NCBI RefSeq assembly: GCF_007301515.1
Contig: NZ_CP041666.1
Location: 3,224,001-3,288,000, forward strand
DNA length: 64,000 nucleotides
Direction of reading: 5' to 3'
Source: Radiobacillus deserti
GTDB lineage: Bacteria > Bacillota > Bacilli > Bacillales > Amphibacillaceae
Position numbers and translations under genes: made by a program. This document shows, one piece after another, positions 1 to 8,825 of this stretch. How positions within the stretch are numbered: position 1 is the first letter of the stretch; each line of letters begins with the position of its first letter. The notes under the pieces were generated by a model. The model made no database searches. It had not been told where the DNA came from and was given only the letters and a program-made list of their open reading frames with translations.

Positions 1-633
1 ATAAATTAATTGTGTATATTGTTTTTCATTTAAATAGTTACGTGCTTTCTCTAATGTAGAATTATGCTCTTTCCATGCTTGAATCGGATCGTCTACGTCC
101 ACACGGGAAATACTAAAAATGTTATCCCATAGTGTTTCAACTGCTTCTTCCTCCGAAAGTTCTGGGAATACTTTGTGAGCCCATGAAGCTGTTGGATAGC
201 CTACAATCGACCAGCAAACTTTATCGTTCATAATATAATCACGATATTCACTTAGCGCAACTCCAGAAGCTTTATTTGTAGCCGCAATTCTGGCCGAATC
301 AATCCCTTTTAGTAAGTCAGGGTTTTGGCCATAAATCGTTAAAAGTCCATATCCATCCTTTACCATTTCAACTAATGCATCTTTTCTCCACTCAGGAAAC
401 GTTTCTAACACTTCCATTGGAGCATGCTTCATTTTTAAATATGTAAGATCTTCGTCACTCCACTCCAAGTGTACGTTTTTTGCACCGGCTGCATAGGCTT
501 CCTTTGCAACTAAACGAACAAACTCCGCTGATTCCACTGGAGCATTAATGATTAAGCCTTGTCCTTCTTGAAGATTGACACCTGTTTTAATTGCTAATTT
601 TGCATATTTCTGAAGTAATTCCTGTTTTGCCAT
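1..633 (-). CDS. M29-family metallo-aminopeptidase (AmpS/PepS type), N-terminal part
   Basis: This gene runs off the left edge of the window, so only about 211 N-terminal residues are visible. The translation begins MAKQELLQKYAKLAIKTGVN and is clearly similar along its length to the complete M29 aminopeptidase at 15590..16831, including the INAP segment and the NPDLL block. Family members are cytosolic two-metal exopeptidases that trim N-terminal residues from peptides; their metal ligands lie in the missing C-terminal half. The ATG start at 633 has a good ribosome site (GGAGGCG) 8 to 9 bases upstream. It is the first gene of its transcript and is followed by the edge. The assignment rests on the paralogue in this window and general family knowledge. 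Confidence 0.85.
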   Translation of the reverse strand, partial: MAKQELLQKYAKLAIKTGVNLQEGQGLIINAPVESAEFVRLVAKEAYAAGAKNVHLEWSDEDLTYLKMKHAPMEVLETFPEWRKDALVEMVKDGYGLLTIYGQNPDLLKGIDSARIAATNKASGVALSEYRDYIMNDKVCWSIVGYPTASWAHKVFPELSEEEAVETLWDNIFSISRVDVDDPIQAWKEHNSTLEKARNYLNEKQYTQLIY

Positions 634-728
634 TATAGTCGCCTCCTACTTCTTATTATTTCATAATCGAGATAAAATGAATAGTAGGATGAATCCCTAC
701 TACCTTGAACTTCTACTCCGTTTTATCC

Positions 729-1178
729 CTAATTAACGATGCTAACATTCGCCTCTAACTCAAGCTCTACATTCCCTTTTATAGCTCGTGAAATCATACA
801 AGATTCCTCTGCAAGCTTCGTTAATTTTTTGAGCTTTTCTAGCTCTGCACTCGTTGCTTCTGATGCCAATTGAACGGTAGGTCTGTGAATAATTTTCTTG
901 TACGTAAACACGCCATTTGTTACATCCACTTGTCCTTCCGATTTCAAATCCATAAAATGAAGAGGAAGCTTTGCACGTTCAATCATTGCGGCAAGCGTAA
1001 TAATATAGCAAGTTGCGGCAGCACCCAATAGCATTTCATCTGGATTCGTCCCTTCTCCAGGCCCATCCATTTCTGGCGGAATAGATATGGTGGTCTTTAG
1101 ATTGCCAGCAGCTATTCTTCCTACACTGTTTCGTCCACCTGGCCAATCCGCTTGTAAGTGAAAATGATGTAATGTCAT
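729..1178 (-). CDS. OsmC/Ohr-family protein (peroxiredoxin-like)
   Basis: This 149-residue protein has the length and layout of the OsmC family, which reduces organic hydroperoxides using two cysteines. The first Cys is at about residue 57 in a GAAATCYIITLAAM helix and the second is at about residue 127 in EESCMISRAI. The N-terminal beta region carries the PDEMLLGA segment typical of the family. It acts in the cytosol. The gene lies alone between the aminopeptidase and a TerC gene, and no operator is obvious. The subfamily (OsmC versus YhfA-like) cannot be fixed from sequence alone. Confidence 0.85.
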   Translation of the reverse strand: MTLHHFHLQADWPGGRNSVGRIAAGNLKTTISIPPEMDGPGEGTNPDEMLLGAAATCYIITLAAMIERAKLPLHFMDLKSEGQVDVTNGVFTYKKIIHRPTVQLASEATSAELEKLKKLTKLAEESCMISRAIKGNVELELEANVSIVN

Positions 1179-1356
1179 TTATAAGACTTCCCTTCTTTTT
1201 CGTTCTTTACGTTTCTCAACTCGTACCGTTCTTAAGCACGATTTTACATAAGATCCTTTCGCTTCTCAAACATTTCACAATAATCTTGTGTTGTCATATA
1301 GCCACCCGTTCTCTAATACGATAAACTAGAAGAGAATAAAGAAAAGGGTGGGATGA

Positions 1357-1572
1357 ACAATAGGGTACACATTACCGAAAGTAAAAGAGATTCTTGAGTT
1401 AAAAAGGCACAGACAAAAGAAAGGTTTGCGTTATTATCTTCAAGAGTATCATTTTCAGTATGTACATAATCGTTACCCTAGGAAACAGAACATTCTACGA
1501 CTAACCTCAACGACTCAACATCACAGCATCAACTGCAAAACGAAACGAATCGTCTATGAATCTTCAGATTAA
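1357..1572 (+). CDS. small basic ORF without a standard start codon
   Basis: A 71-codon open frame follows a TGA at 1354-1356 and ends with TAA just before a strong terminator. Its product would be very basic and aromatic, with segments such as LELKRHRQKKGLRYYLQEY and HNRYPRKQN, and it looks more protein-like than random. The frame has no ATG, GTG or TTG before its body. The only start-like codon is ATA at 1360, nine bases after a GGGTGG ribosome-site-like run, while an ATG at 1353 is in another frame and stops after 13 codons. It may be a frameshifted remnant, a gene with a near-cognate start, or chance. No family is recognised. Confidence 0.3.
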   Translation, partial: TIGYTLPKVKEILELKRHRQKKGLRYYLQEYHFQYVHNRYPRKQNILRLTSTTQHHSINCKTKRIVYESSD

Positions 1573-1573
1573 A

Positions 1574-1614
1574 AAATGAACCTAGATACTCGTATCTAGG
1601 TTCATTTTTATTAA
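1574..1614. terminator. bidirectional intrinsic terminator
   Basis: A 15-bp perfect stem (AATGAACCTAGATAC paired with its complement) around a 2-base loop is flanked by A-rich and T-rich runs. It lies between two convergent reading frames, so it can serve both the small plus-strand ORF and the minus-strand TerC gene. Confidence 0.85.
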
Positions 1615-2417
1615 TGTGCTTGTTCTCTTTCTCGCTCTACCTCTAATTCCTCTTCTTGGTCCGCCTCTTCTATTTTAGAGGATAAGAACCATCCCGCTAT
1701 TGCGATAGCCACCAGTACACCATAGAATATTAGCTTCCAGGCTGTCGAATGAGCAAAGTCATGCGGTAGGATGTGTAGGGACTCATGTGCTAGCACACTA
1801 ACAACAAGCTTTACCCCAACCCAACCAACGATAACAAACGCAGCTACCTCTAAACCTGGTCTAGAATGAAGTAGTTTCACAAAAACATTTGCAGCAAAAC
1901 GCATGATAATTAACCCGATCATGCCACCTGCCAACACAACAGCAAATTGAGCACCATCTAGACTACCTATGCTTGCAAAATCCGTTTCCGGAAGCGTAAC
2001 AGCTAATGCTACGGCAGCTAAGATAGAATCCACCGCAAAAGCTAAGTCCGCTAATTCTACTTTAAACACGGTAGCCCAGAAGCCACCTCCCGTTTTTTCT
2101 TTTACCTTACTATCGTCTTCTGTTCGTCCTTTTTTCCAATAGCTATAAAGATTCTTAAATGAGATAAATAGTAAGTATGCAGCACCAAGCGCTTGAACTT
2201 GCCAAACATCTACTAAAAATGAAATAACAAATAAAGAACCAAATCTTAATACAAACGCACCTAGCAGTCCGTAGAATAATGCTTTCTTCCTTTGCTCCTC
2301 TGGTAAGTGCTTCACCATAATCGCAAGTACCAATGCATTATCCGCTGCTAGCAACCCTTCAAGTGCAACTAACACGATAAGTACCCAGCCATATTCAAGC
2401 AATAACTGTAATTCCAA
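1611..2417 (-). CDS. TerC-family integral membrane protein (YkoY/YceF type)
   Basis: This is a multi-pass membrane protein of the TerC/Alx group, implicated in manganese export and tellurite resistance. It shows the family hallmark LEGLLAADNALVLA in its first helix and a second acidic pair in FKVELADLAFAVDSILA, and it ends in a charged Glu-rich tail. The start was placed at a TTG at 2417 (LELQLLLEYGW), preceded by AAAGGAGTGG. The longer reading beginning at 2474 would start inside the regulatory leader. Upstream lies a yybP-ykoY manganese riboswitch, which supports a metal-homeostasis role. A 268-residue length fits the family. Confidence 0.9.
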   Translation of the reverse strand: MELQLLLEYGWVLIVLVALEGLLAADNALVLAIMVKHLPEEQRKKALFYGLLGAFVLRFGSLFVISFLVDVWQVQALGAAYLLFISFKNLYSYWKKGRTEDDSKVKEKTGGGFWATVFKVELADLAFAVDSILAAVALAVTLPETDFASIGSLDGAQFAVVLAGGMIGLIIMRFAANVFVKLLHSRPGLEVAAFVIVGWVGVKLVVSVLAHESLHILPHDFAHSTAWKLIFYGVLVAIAIAGWFLSSKIEEADQEEELEVEREREQAH

Positions 2418-2472
2418 TCCAACCACTCCTTTAAATAGAAAATGACCTCCACCAGTTACGGTAAAGGCCATC

Positions 2473-2590
2473 AAAAAAGACCCTTACCCAGTGGGTAAAG
2501 GTCTCGCTAACAACGTCCGTTGCCAATTAAGCCGGAGAAACAAATCTCGAAATGACGACTTAAATTGTACAGCTACTCCCCTTTAGGAAT
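2473..2590 (-). promoter_or_regulatory. yybP-ykoY (Mn2+) riboswitch with terminator
   Basis: Read on the minus strand, the leader holds AAAGGGGAGTAGC near 2573-2586 and the closing strand GCGAGACCTTTACCC near 2490-2507, which are the two conserved arms of the yybP-ykoY aptamer. The closing strand is shared with a terminator hairpin (AGACCTTTACCC, short loop, GGGTAAGGGTCT, then six T) at 2473-2504. The arrangement therefore predicts transcriptional control of the TerC gene. Known members of this class sense Mn2+ and switch the downstream gene on. Confidence 0.9.
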
Positions 2591-2712
2591 ATCACTTATT
2601 TCTAATATATTCATAGAAACATGAATAGTCAAGTAATTCACATTCATTCCTTTACCATTTTGGTTCACGTTAAGACCATTCCCGTCCACTCCCTTGTTTA
2701 AACCTAAAATTG

Positions 2713-4446
2713 TTAGGATTCGAGAATGGTATGAACACGATGATTTACTTCAGCTTTCAGTTGTTCTAATAATCGTTCACTTTCTATTCTTGAATGACTT
2801 GACACTCCAAAATAGTACTTCACTTTAGGCTCGGTACCAGAAGGCCTTAATGCTACCCAACTATTCTTATCTAAATAGAACTTCAAAACGTTTTCTTGTG
2901 GTAATTGAATGGTCTCTTTTGTACCAGACTTCATGTTTATTCTTTCTAACGATTGATAATCCTCCATTAGGGTTACAGGTAAGCCAGCAATCTCATTAAA
3001 TGGTGCTAGACGAATATGTTCCATAATCTTCGCAATCCTCTCTGCTCCATCTTTCCCTTTTAACGTAAGAGAGAGCATGTCTTCCAAATAGTAACCATGA
3101 AGCTCATAAAGTTCTTCTAATGCTTCTAGGAGTGTTTTCCCTTTGCGTTTCCAATACTCGGCTAGTTCGCAAGCTATAACAGCTGCTTGTACAGCATCTT
3201 TATCTCGGACAAAATCTCCGGCTAAGTAGCCGTAGCTTTCTTCAAAGCCAAACAAGAACTTTTCACCGGTTGATTCAAATTGCTTGATTTTTTCTCCTAT
3301 AAATTTAAAACCTGTAAGAGTGTTAATGGTTTCAACCCCATAATGACTAGCAACCGCTTGCCCCATTTCAGTTGTGACAATGGTTTTAATCAGCCTCCCC
3401 TTTTTTCTGTCTTCCTCAGTCGAATGTGCAAGTATATAGTCCAACATTAATATTCCAAGCTGGTTTCCTGTCAACACTTGATAAGAGCCATTTGAATCTT
3501 TTACCGCTACCCCTAAACGATCCGCATCAGGATCCGTACCAATCAAAACATCCGCTCCGTATATCAGTCCTTGTTCCATCGCCATCGTAAAAGCTTGGTG
3601 CTCCTCCGGATTTGGTGAATCAACAGTAGAAAAATCAGGATCTGGCTTTGCCTGCTCTTGAACAACATGTATAGCATCAAACCCAATTTGTCTTAATCCT
3701 TTTAGGACAAGGTCATGAGAAGTGCCATGCAGAGGCGTAAAAACAATGTTTAATTCTTTCGGTTGTTCTATTTCGGAAGTGGTCCATCTGGAGAGTCTCT
3801 TCACTAGTTCTAAATAGGCATGGTCTACTTCTTCTCCGATCCAATGCAGCAGCCCTTGCTCTTTGAGCACGTGCTCTGGTAGATAAGGGATCGTTAATTC
3901 ATTTTCTACGGCGTTTACTTCCTTAATTAATTGCTCCGCTTGAGCAGGAGGCATTTGTCCACCATCTTCATTATAAACCTTAAAGCCATTATATTCAGGA
4001 GGATTATGGCTCGCGGTTATCATAACACCAGCCGCAGCTCCTAGGTGGCGCACCGCATATGAAAGGGAAGGTGTAGGATGCAGGTTAGAAAATACGTAGG
4101 ATTTTATGCCGTGCTTTCCTAACACTTTAGCTGTTTCTATTGCAAATTCCTTAGACATATAACGAGAATCATAGGAAACGGCTACTCCTTTTCCTTGTGG
4201 ATTCGTCGTGTGCTTTATCAAGTAATTCGCTAATCCTTCCACCGCCTTTCTTATCGTATATATGTTCATTCGGTTCGTGCCAGGTCCAAGCATACCTCGC
4301 ATTCCACCAGTCCCGAACGTTAAATCCTTATAAAATGCATCCTCTATTGCTTCTTCGGATTTTTTCATTTCAGCTAATTGAAGTTTTAAATGCTCTTCTA
4401 GTGATTCATAGGAAACCCATTTTTGGTATGTATCTTGCCAAGTCAT
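2713..4446 (-). CDS. pgcA: alpha-phosphoglucomutase/phosphomannomutase
   Basis: This 577-residue enzyme belongs to the alpha-D-phosphohexomutase family and interconverts glucose 1-phosphate and glucose 6-phosphate for UDP-glucose, glycolipid and teichoic-acid synthesis. The phosphoserine loop TASHNPPEYNGF is near residue 146, the metal-binding loop DPDADR is near 305, a sugar-specificity loop GFEESYGY follows, and RPSGTEPK near the C terminus binds phosphate. Length and motif order match Bacillus PgcA. The ATG at 4446 is preceded by AGGAGGATC. It is a single-gene unit, divergent from the permease at 4676. Confidence 0.95.
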   Translation of the reverse strand: MTWQDTYQKWVSYESLEEHLKLQLAEMKKSEEAIEDAFYKDLTFGTGGMRGMLGPGTNRMNIYTIRKAVEGLANYLIKHTTNPQGKGVAVSYDSRYMSKEFAIETAKVLGKHGIKSYVFSNLHPTPSLSYAVRHLGAAAGVMITASHNPPEYNGFKVYNEDGGQMPPAQAEQLIKEVNAVENELTIPYLPEHVLKEQGLLHWIGEEVDHAYLELVKRLSRWTTSEIEQPKELNIVFTPLHGTSHDLVLKGLRQIGFDAIHVVQEQAKPDPDFSTVDSPNPEEHQAFTMAMEQGLIYGADVLIGTDPDADRLGVAVKDSNGSYQVLTGNQLGILMLDYILAHSTEEDRKKGRLIKTIVTTEMGQAVASHYGVETINTLTGFKFIGEKIKQFESTGEKFLFGFEESYGYLAGDFVRDKDAVQAAVIACELAEYWKRKGKTLLEALEELYELHGYYLEDMLSLTLKGKDGAERIAKIMEHIRLAPFNEIAGLPVTLMEDYQSLERINMKSGTKETIQLPQENVLKFYLDKNSWVALRPSGTEPKVKYYFGVSSHSRIESERLLEQLKAEVNHRVHTILES

Positions 4447-4675
4447 ATAGATCCTCCTTTTGTAAGGCCGTTTTTACTTGATTCTAACACACGTACCATT
4501 CGCATTCTATTCTACTTTCGTAGTTTTATATTCTTCGTTTATTTTATTTATAACAAGGAAAAAATAATAGAGAATACGATCTAAACGCTGTATCATTTAT
4601 GAATGTCTTTTTATATAATATAGACGTCACAAATTAACGAAATCTATGAAATTAAAATAATGAGGTTGTGATTTT

Positions 4676-5758
4676 TTGACGAATAAAAAATGGTTTCAAA
4701 CCCTTGTAGCCTTTATCCTTGTGTTCATTTTGATTTTTCTTATAGAAAAAACTAAATTTATATTTGAACCCGTCGGATCTTACCTTACTGCGATAGCTGT
4801 CCCATTTATGGGAGCAGGGTTGTTATACTACATCACGTTACCTTTAGTAACGTTTTTGGAAAAATACAAGATTCCTAGAATTGCTAGTATCCTTATTACT
4901 TTTTTATTACTCGTTTTTATCGTCTTTCTGTTCTTCAATTACATAATCCCAATCGCTCAGCAACAGTTTACACGTCTAGTAAAAAACATTCCGGATATAG
5001 CAGATGGGATTGAAGAAATAGTAGAATATTGGCAGGATAATCAAAGTATTATCCCACCACAAGTAGATAATATGATTGACCAAGTAACAGCTAACTTAGA
5101 TAAATACCTGGAGAATTTTACTACCTTCATTCTTAATTTCATCGGTCAGTTATTTGGGTTCGTTTTTTCGTTTGTCTTAATCCCATTCTTCTGGTTCTTT
5201 ATGTTAAAGGATGGAGACAAGCTCGTTCCATTCATTTCAAAGTTTTTAAGTAAACCAAAAGCGAATAGCTTCAAGGAATTAATGGCAGGAATTAATCACA
5301 CATTATCCTCCTTTATACAAGGACAATTAATCGTCAGTGTTTGTGTCGGGATCATGTTATATATTGGCTATGTCATTATTAAACTGGATTATGCACTTAC
5401 CTTGGCTTTATTCGGTTTAGTTATGAACCTGATTCCATTTGTCGGTCCATTTATATCTGCCGTACCAGCTGTTATTATCGGATTTATTCAAGAACCAATG
5501 ATTGCGGTCTATGTGATAATTGTTATGCTCATAGCCCAACAGATCGAAAGTAATTTCATTTCCCCAAATGTTATGGGGCGAGTCCTTCAGCTTCATCCAC
5601 TTACCATTATTACATTGATTCTGGCTGCAGGAAGTATTGCTGGTTTTTTCGGATTATTGTTTATTATCCCAGCATACGCTGTCCTAAAAACAATCGTCAG
5701 TCACTTTTATCATGAGTGGAGACGGAAGCAGCCTAAAGGAGAAAAAGACATCTTTTAG
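4676..5758 (+). CDS. AI-2E/PerM-family membrane transporter
   Basis: A 360-residue membrane protein with the pattern of the UPF0118/AI-2E transporter family: two early hydrophobic helices, a soluble segment at about residues 95-150, then paired helices including SFVLIPFFWFFMLKDGD and a C-terminal PFVGPFISAVPA motif. Members are linked to autoinducer-2 export or sodium/proton exchange, so the substrate here is open. The start is a TTG at 4676 preceded by TGAGGTTG. A strong terminator follows the stop. Confidence 0.85.
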   Translation: MTNKKWFQTLVAFILVFILIFLIEKTKFIFEPVGSYLTAIAVPFMGAGLLYYITLPLVTFLEKYKIPRIASILITFLLLVFIVFLFFNYIIPIAQQQFTRLVKNIPDIADGIEEIVEYWQDNQSIIPPQVDNMIDQVTANLDKYLENFTTFILNFIGQLFGFVFSFVLIPFFWFFMLKDGDKLVPFISKFLSKPKANSFKELMAGINHTLSSFIQGQLIVSVCVGIMLYIGYVIIKLDYALTLALFGLVMNLIPFVGPFISAVPAVIIGFIQEPMIAVYVIIVMLIAQQIESNFISPNVMGRVLQLHPLTIITLILAAGSIAGFFGLLFIIPAYAVLKTIVSHFYHEWRRKQPKGEKDIF

Positions 5759-5782
5759 AATGGAAGATCTATGGAATCAAAA

Positions 5783-5820
5783 AAGCAACCTAGGCCATTA
5801 AACCTAGGTTGCTTTTTTTC
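5783..5820. terminator. bidirectional intrinsic terminator
   Basis: The stem AAGCAACCTAGG and its complement enclose a short loop and are followed by seven T. It separates the convergent AI-2E transporter and TRAP operons. Confidence 0.85.
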
Positions 5821-5825
5821 ATCCT

Positions 5826-6926
5826 TTATTCCGCAGTTACATCTTCAATTTCTTTCTGAAGTTTTTCAAGAATTGCTCCATCTACAGTAGATACTTCTTT
5901 TTTATAGAAGTCTCTTACAGGAAGTGCAAGCTCTTTAAATGCTGCACGTTGCTCTTCTGTTAATTCTACAACCTCTGTTGGGTGTTCTTCATCATTTTTA
6001 ATTTTTTCTAGCCATTTTTCGTTTTGTTCTTTTTGCTCGTCATATACCCAATCTTGCATCTCTTCAACTGTTTCGTCAACTAATGTTTTTACATTGTCTG
6101 GTAAACCATTATACCATTCTGTATTTACAGTCGTCATTGCCACATAGTTGTTGTGATTAGAAATTGTCATGTGGTCTTGTACTTCATTGAAGGAAGCATC
6201 CCCAATAAAGAAAATTGGGTTTTCTTGACCTTCTACTGTACCACGGTCTAGTGCTGTGTAGAGCTCACTCCAGCTCATAGGAGTTGGTTCTGCACCATAC
6301 GCTTCATACGATTTAATAATTAATGGAGACGTTTGGGTTCTCATCTTAAAGTTCTCAAAGTCAGATGGTTTTTCTAACGGAGAACTAGATGTCCATTGCG
6401 TCGCACCTTCTGTCCAGAAAGAAAGTGGAGTGATGCTATACTCTTCATATCTTTCTACTAAGTCTTTATTAAGTGCTTCACTAGTATTCAAGATTTCTTG
6501 TGTTTTTTCAACACTATCTGGGAACAAGAAGTGTAAGGCAAAGATTTGCCCTTCTTTAACCATGTTTCCTGTAAAACCTGGAGACATGACAGCCATTTCT
6601 ACCCCACCATTTTGAAGTAGTTCGACTTGGTCCGTTTCACTACCTAAACCACCGTATTCGTATGGTTCAATGGTGATTTTCCCATCTGATTTTTCTTTCA
6701 TACGCTTTGCGAACTCCGCAGCATATTCGTATTGTACTTGACCTTTTACTTCCTCTGTAACAAAGCGCCAAGTTTGTGCCTCTATATCTGAACTTGCTTC
6801 AGAACCTGAATCGGATCCTTCTGAGCTACCTTCACCTGATGTGTCATCTCCTCCACCACAAGCAACTAATAAAAAGCTAAGTGTAAGGATGGATAGAAAT
6901 CCAAAGAAATATTTTTTCTTAAAAAT
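5826..6926 (-). CDS. TRAP transporter solute-binding lipoprotein (DctP family), apparent ATT start
   Basis: The protein is a DctP-family periplasmic-type binding lipoprotein delivering an organic acid to the DctQM permease. Features include the GSETDQVELLQNGGVEMAV and TEGATQWTS regions and the TALDRGTVEGQENP loop typical of TRAP binding proteins. The first in-frame ATG (6701) is too late, because the upstream frame encodes a full signal peptide FKKKYFFGFLSILTLSFLLVAC with a lipobox cysteine and an acidic Ser/Gly linker. No ATG, GTG or TTG exists in that stretch. The best candidate start is ATT at 6926, eight bases after AGGGGG. A point mutation from ATG is the alternative. Only the start is uncertain. 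Confidence 0.88.
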   Translation of the reverse strand: MFKKKYFFGFLSILTLSFLLVACGGGDDTSGEGSSEGSDSGSEASSDIEAQTWRFVTEEVKGQVQYEYAAEFAKRMKEKSDGKITIEPYEYGGLGSETDQVELLQNGGVEMAVMSPGFTGNMVKEGQIFALHFLFPDSVEKTQEILNTSEALNKDLVERYEEYSITPLSFWTEGATQWTSSSPLEKPSDFENFKMRTQTSPLIIKSYEAYGAEPTPMSWSELYTALDRGTVEGQENPIFFIGDASFNEVQDHMTISNHNNYVAMTTVNTEWYNGLPDNVKTLVDETVEEMQDWVYDEQKEQNEKWLEKIKNDEEHPTEVVELTEEQRAAFKELALPVRDFYKKEVSTVDGAILEKLQKEIEDVTAE

Positions 6927-6971
6927 GGTAATTACCCCCTAAAAAATTTTAATTTATATCATCTCAGCCAT

Positions 6972-8249
6972 TTACGGTAGGATGTACCGATAGGCGAGTG
7001 AAATATCTGGAACAAAAATCAGTAATATTGCAATACTAATCAACATGATAATGTATGGTGGTGTTGCCCGTATTACATCTAAATAGGACTTTTCAAAGAC
7101 GGCGCTGGCCGTAAATATGTCGACACCGAATGGCGGTGTAGCTGAACCTAATGCAACCTGGAATGTAATAATCACTCCAAGGTGAATTGGATCAATTCCG
7201 GCATTAACTGCCACTGGGTAGAAAATCGGTGTTAACACAAGAATGACAACGATTGGGTCTACAAACATACAACCAACAAAGAAGAATACGGTAACCATTA
7301 TCAGTACAAACGTTTGACTCGGATCTGGTCCTAGTACTGCTTCTGTAATCGTCTGTGGAATTCTCGCAAACGATATTACCCAAGTAAAGGCTTGACCAGC
7401 CGCAACTAAAACAAATACGGCAGATGTAACTAATCCCGTCGATAAAGCTACTTTCGGTATTTGAGTTAGCTTAATAGATCGATAGATAATAACCTCTAAA
7501 ATAAATGCATATAACACAGAAATCCCTGCTGCCTCCGTTGCACTAAAAATACCGGCATAAATCCCGCCTACAACGATTACAGGAAACCCTAAAGGCAGAA
7601 GCGCTTTCCCTGTCATTCGAAATCTTTCTTTCCACGGCACTTTGTCCGCTAGAGGTATATCTTCTTTTTTTGCGTAAAGAATACTAAATATGGAAAAGGC
7701 TAGGAACACAATGATTCCTGGCAAAATCCCTGCCATAAACAAGTCTCCAACCGATGTATTTGAAACGAGTGCGTACATAATCATTCCGATACTCGGTGGA
7801 ATTAGAAGTGCGATGTCACTGGAATTAACGATGAGTGCAATCGCACTAGAGTCCTTATATCCAGCTTTTAATAATCGTTCACGCATCGGTTTACCGACAG
7901 CTACAACGGTGGCTTGTGTGGAGCCAGAAATAGCACCGAACAACGTACACGTGGCTGCAGTTGTTATGGCATACCCACCGCGTAGATGTCCGACAAAGGC
8001 ACCAACAAAGTCCAATAAACGATTAGATGTTTTCCCTGTCGTCATAATATCTGCTGCCAAAATAAATAATGGAACAGCTAGCAGGACGTAAGATTCTATA
8101 CCTGTTTGCAATTGTTGCATCATTAACATAGGATCCAGGTTCGGGAAAAAGAACCATAGTACAACGAGCGGACCTACGATTAATGGTATCATCATCGGAA
8201 AATTCAATAGTAGTAAAACTACCATTATGGACATTAATAGAGCTACCAT
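6972..8249 (-). CDS. dctM: TRAP transporter large permease (DctM)
   Basis: A 425-residue, about twelve-helix membrane protein of the DctM family, the ion-coupled translocation subunit of TRAP transporters. Recognisable blocks are LLAVPLFILAADIM, GAISGSTQATVVAVGKPM, NSSDIALLIPPSIGMIMY and the C-terminal VALGSATPPFGVDIF. It sits between dctQ upstream and the binding protein downstream, the normal Q-M-P operon order. It uses the sodium or proton gradient. The substrate cannot be read from the sequence. Confidence 0.93.
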   Translation of the reverse strand: MVALLMSIMVVLLLLNFPMMIPLIVGPLVVLWFFFPNLDPMLMMQQLQTGIESYVLLAVPLFILAADIMTTGKTSNRLLDFVGAFVGHLRGGYAITTAATCTLFGAISGSTQATVVAVGKPMRERLLKAGYKDSSAIALIVNSSDIALLIPPSIGMIMYALVSNTSVGDLFMAGILPGIIVFLAFSIFSILYAKKEDIPLADKVPWKERFRMTGKALLPLGFPVIVVGGIYAGIFSATEAAGISVLYAFILEVIIYRSIKLTQIPKVALSTGLVTSAVFVLVAAGQAFTWVISFARIPQTITEAVLGPDPSQTFVLIMVTVFFFVGCMFVDPIVVILVLTPIFYPVAVNAGIDPIHLGVIITFQVALGSATPPFGVDIFTASAVFEKSYLDVIRATPPYIIMLISIAILLIFVPDISLAYRYILP

Positions 8250-8276
8250 TTGGTTTTTCCTCTCTCCATAATTTTG

Positions 8277-8825
8277 TTATACAAATGATTGATCCTCTAG
8301 ATTCTCATTTTGATTGTAATCCTTCAGATCTGTACCTAAGTAAATGTCTTTTTCCTTAATATTCACCCACATGTTTCGTAGGTACTGTAGTCCACCCATA
8401 AATAAACCAATCGGAATGAAGATGGTTATATAAATGGCAGGTAATTGTAACGAAGAAGTTACGGTACCTCTCTCATGAACCTGTAGCACATAAAGGGATG
8501 AATAATAGGCAAGAACAAACATTACTAAGGCAGTAAAAGCGGGGATGAATATTGCAAGTGCCTTTCTTACTTTGTAAGGCGCCATATCAAAAAATGCTGA
8601 CATGCTTATATGCCGACCTTTTCTTGCTGCATAGCTAATCCCCATAAAGGTCGCTATCACAATCGCAAATCTGCTTATTTCTTGTGAAAAGGTCCAGCTA
8701 GAACCTGTTATGGCACGGCTTAATACATTTCCCACAACCATAACAGCAATAAGAAGTATGGAGTAACTAAGAATAAATTCCTCCAACTTCAGCACAAATT
8801 TATCTATTGCTCTTAGTATTTTCAA
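8277..8825 (-). CDS. dctQ: TRAP transporter small permease (DctQ)
   Basis: A 182-residue protein with four predicted membrane helices typical of DctQ. It contains the conserved SRAITGSSWTFSQEISRFAIV stretch (about residues 35-55) and a GRHISMSAFFD block, and ends in an acidic tail. DctQ pairs with DctM to form the membrane complex. It is the first gene of the TRAP operon. The ATG at 8825 follows GAGGAGGAAAC. It is 27 bases from dctM, so the two are co-transcribed. Confidence 0.92.
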   Translation of the reverse strand: MKILRAIDKFVLKLEEFILSYSILLIAVMVVGNVLSRAITGSSWTFSQEISRFAIVIATFMGISYAARKGRHISMSAFFDMAPYKVRKALAIFIPAFTALVMFVLAYYSSLYVLQVHERGTVTSSLQLPAIYITIFIPIGLFMGGLQYLRNMWVNIKEKDIYLGTDLKDYNQNENLEDQSFV

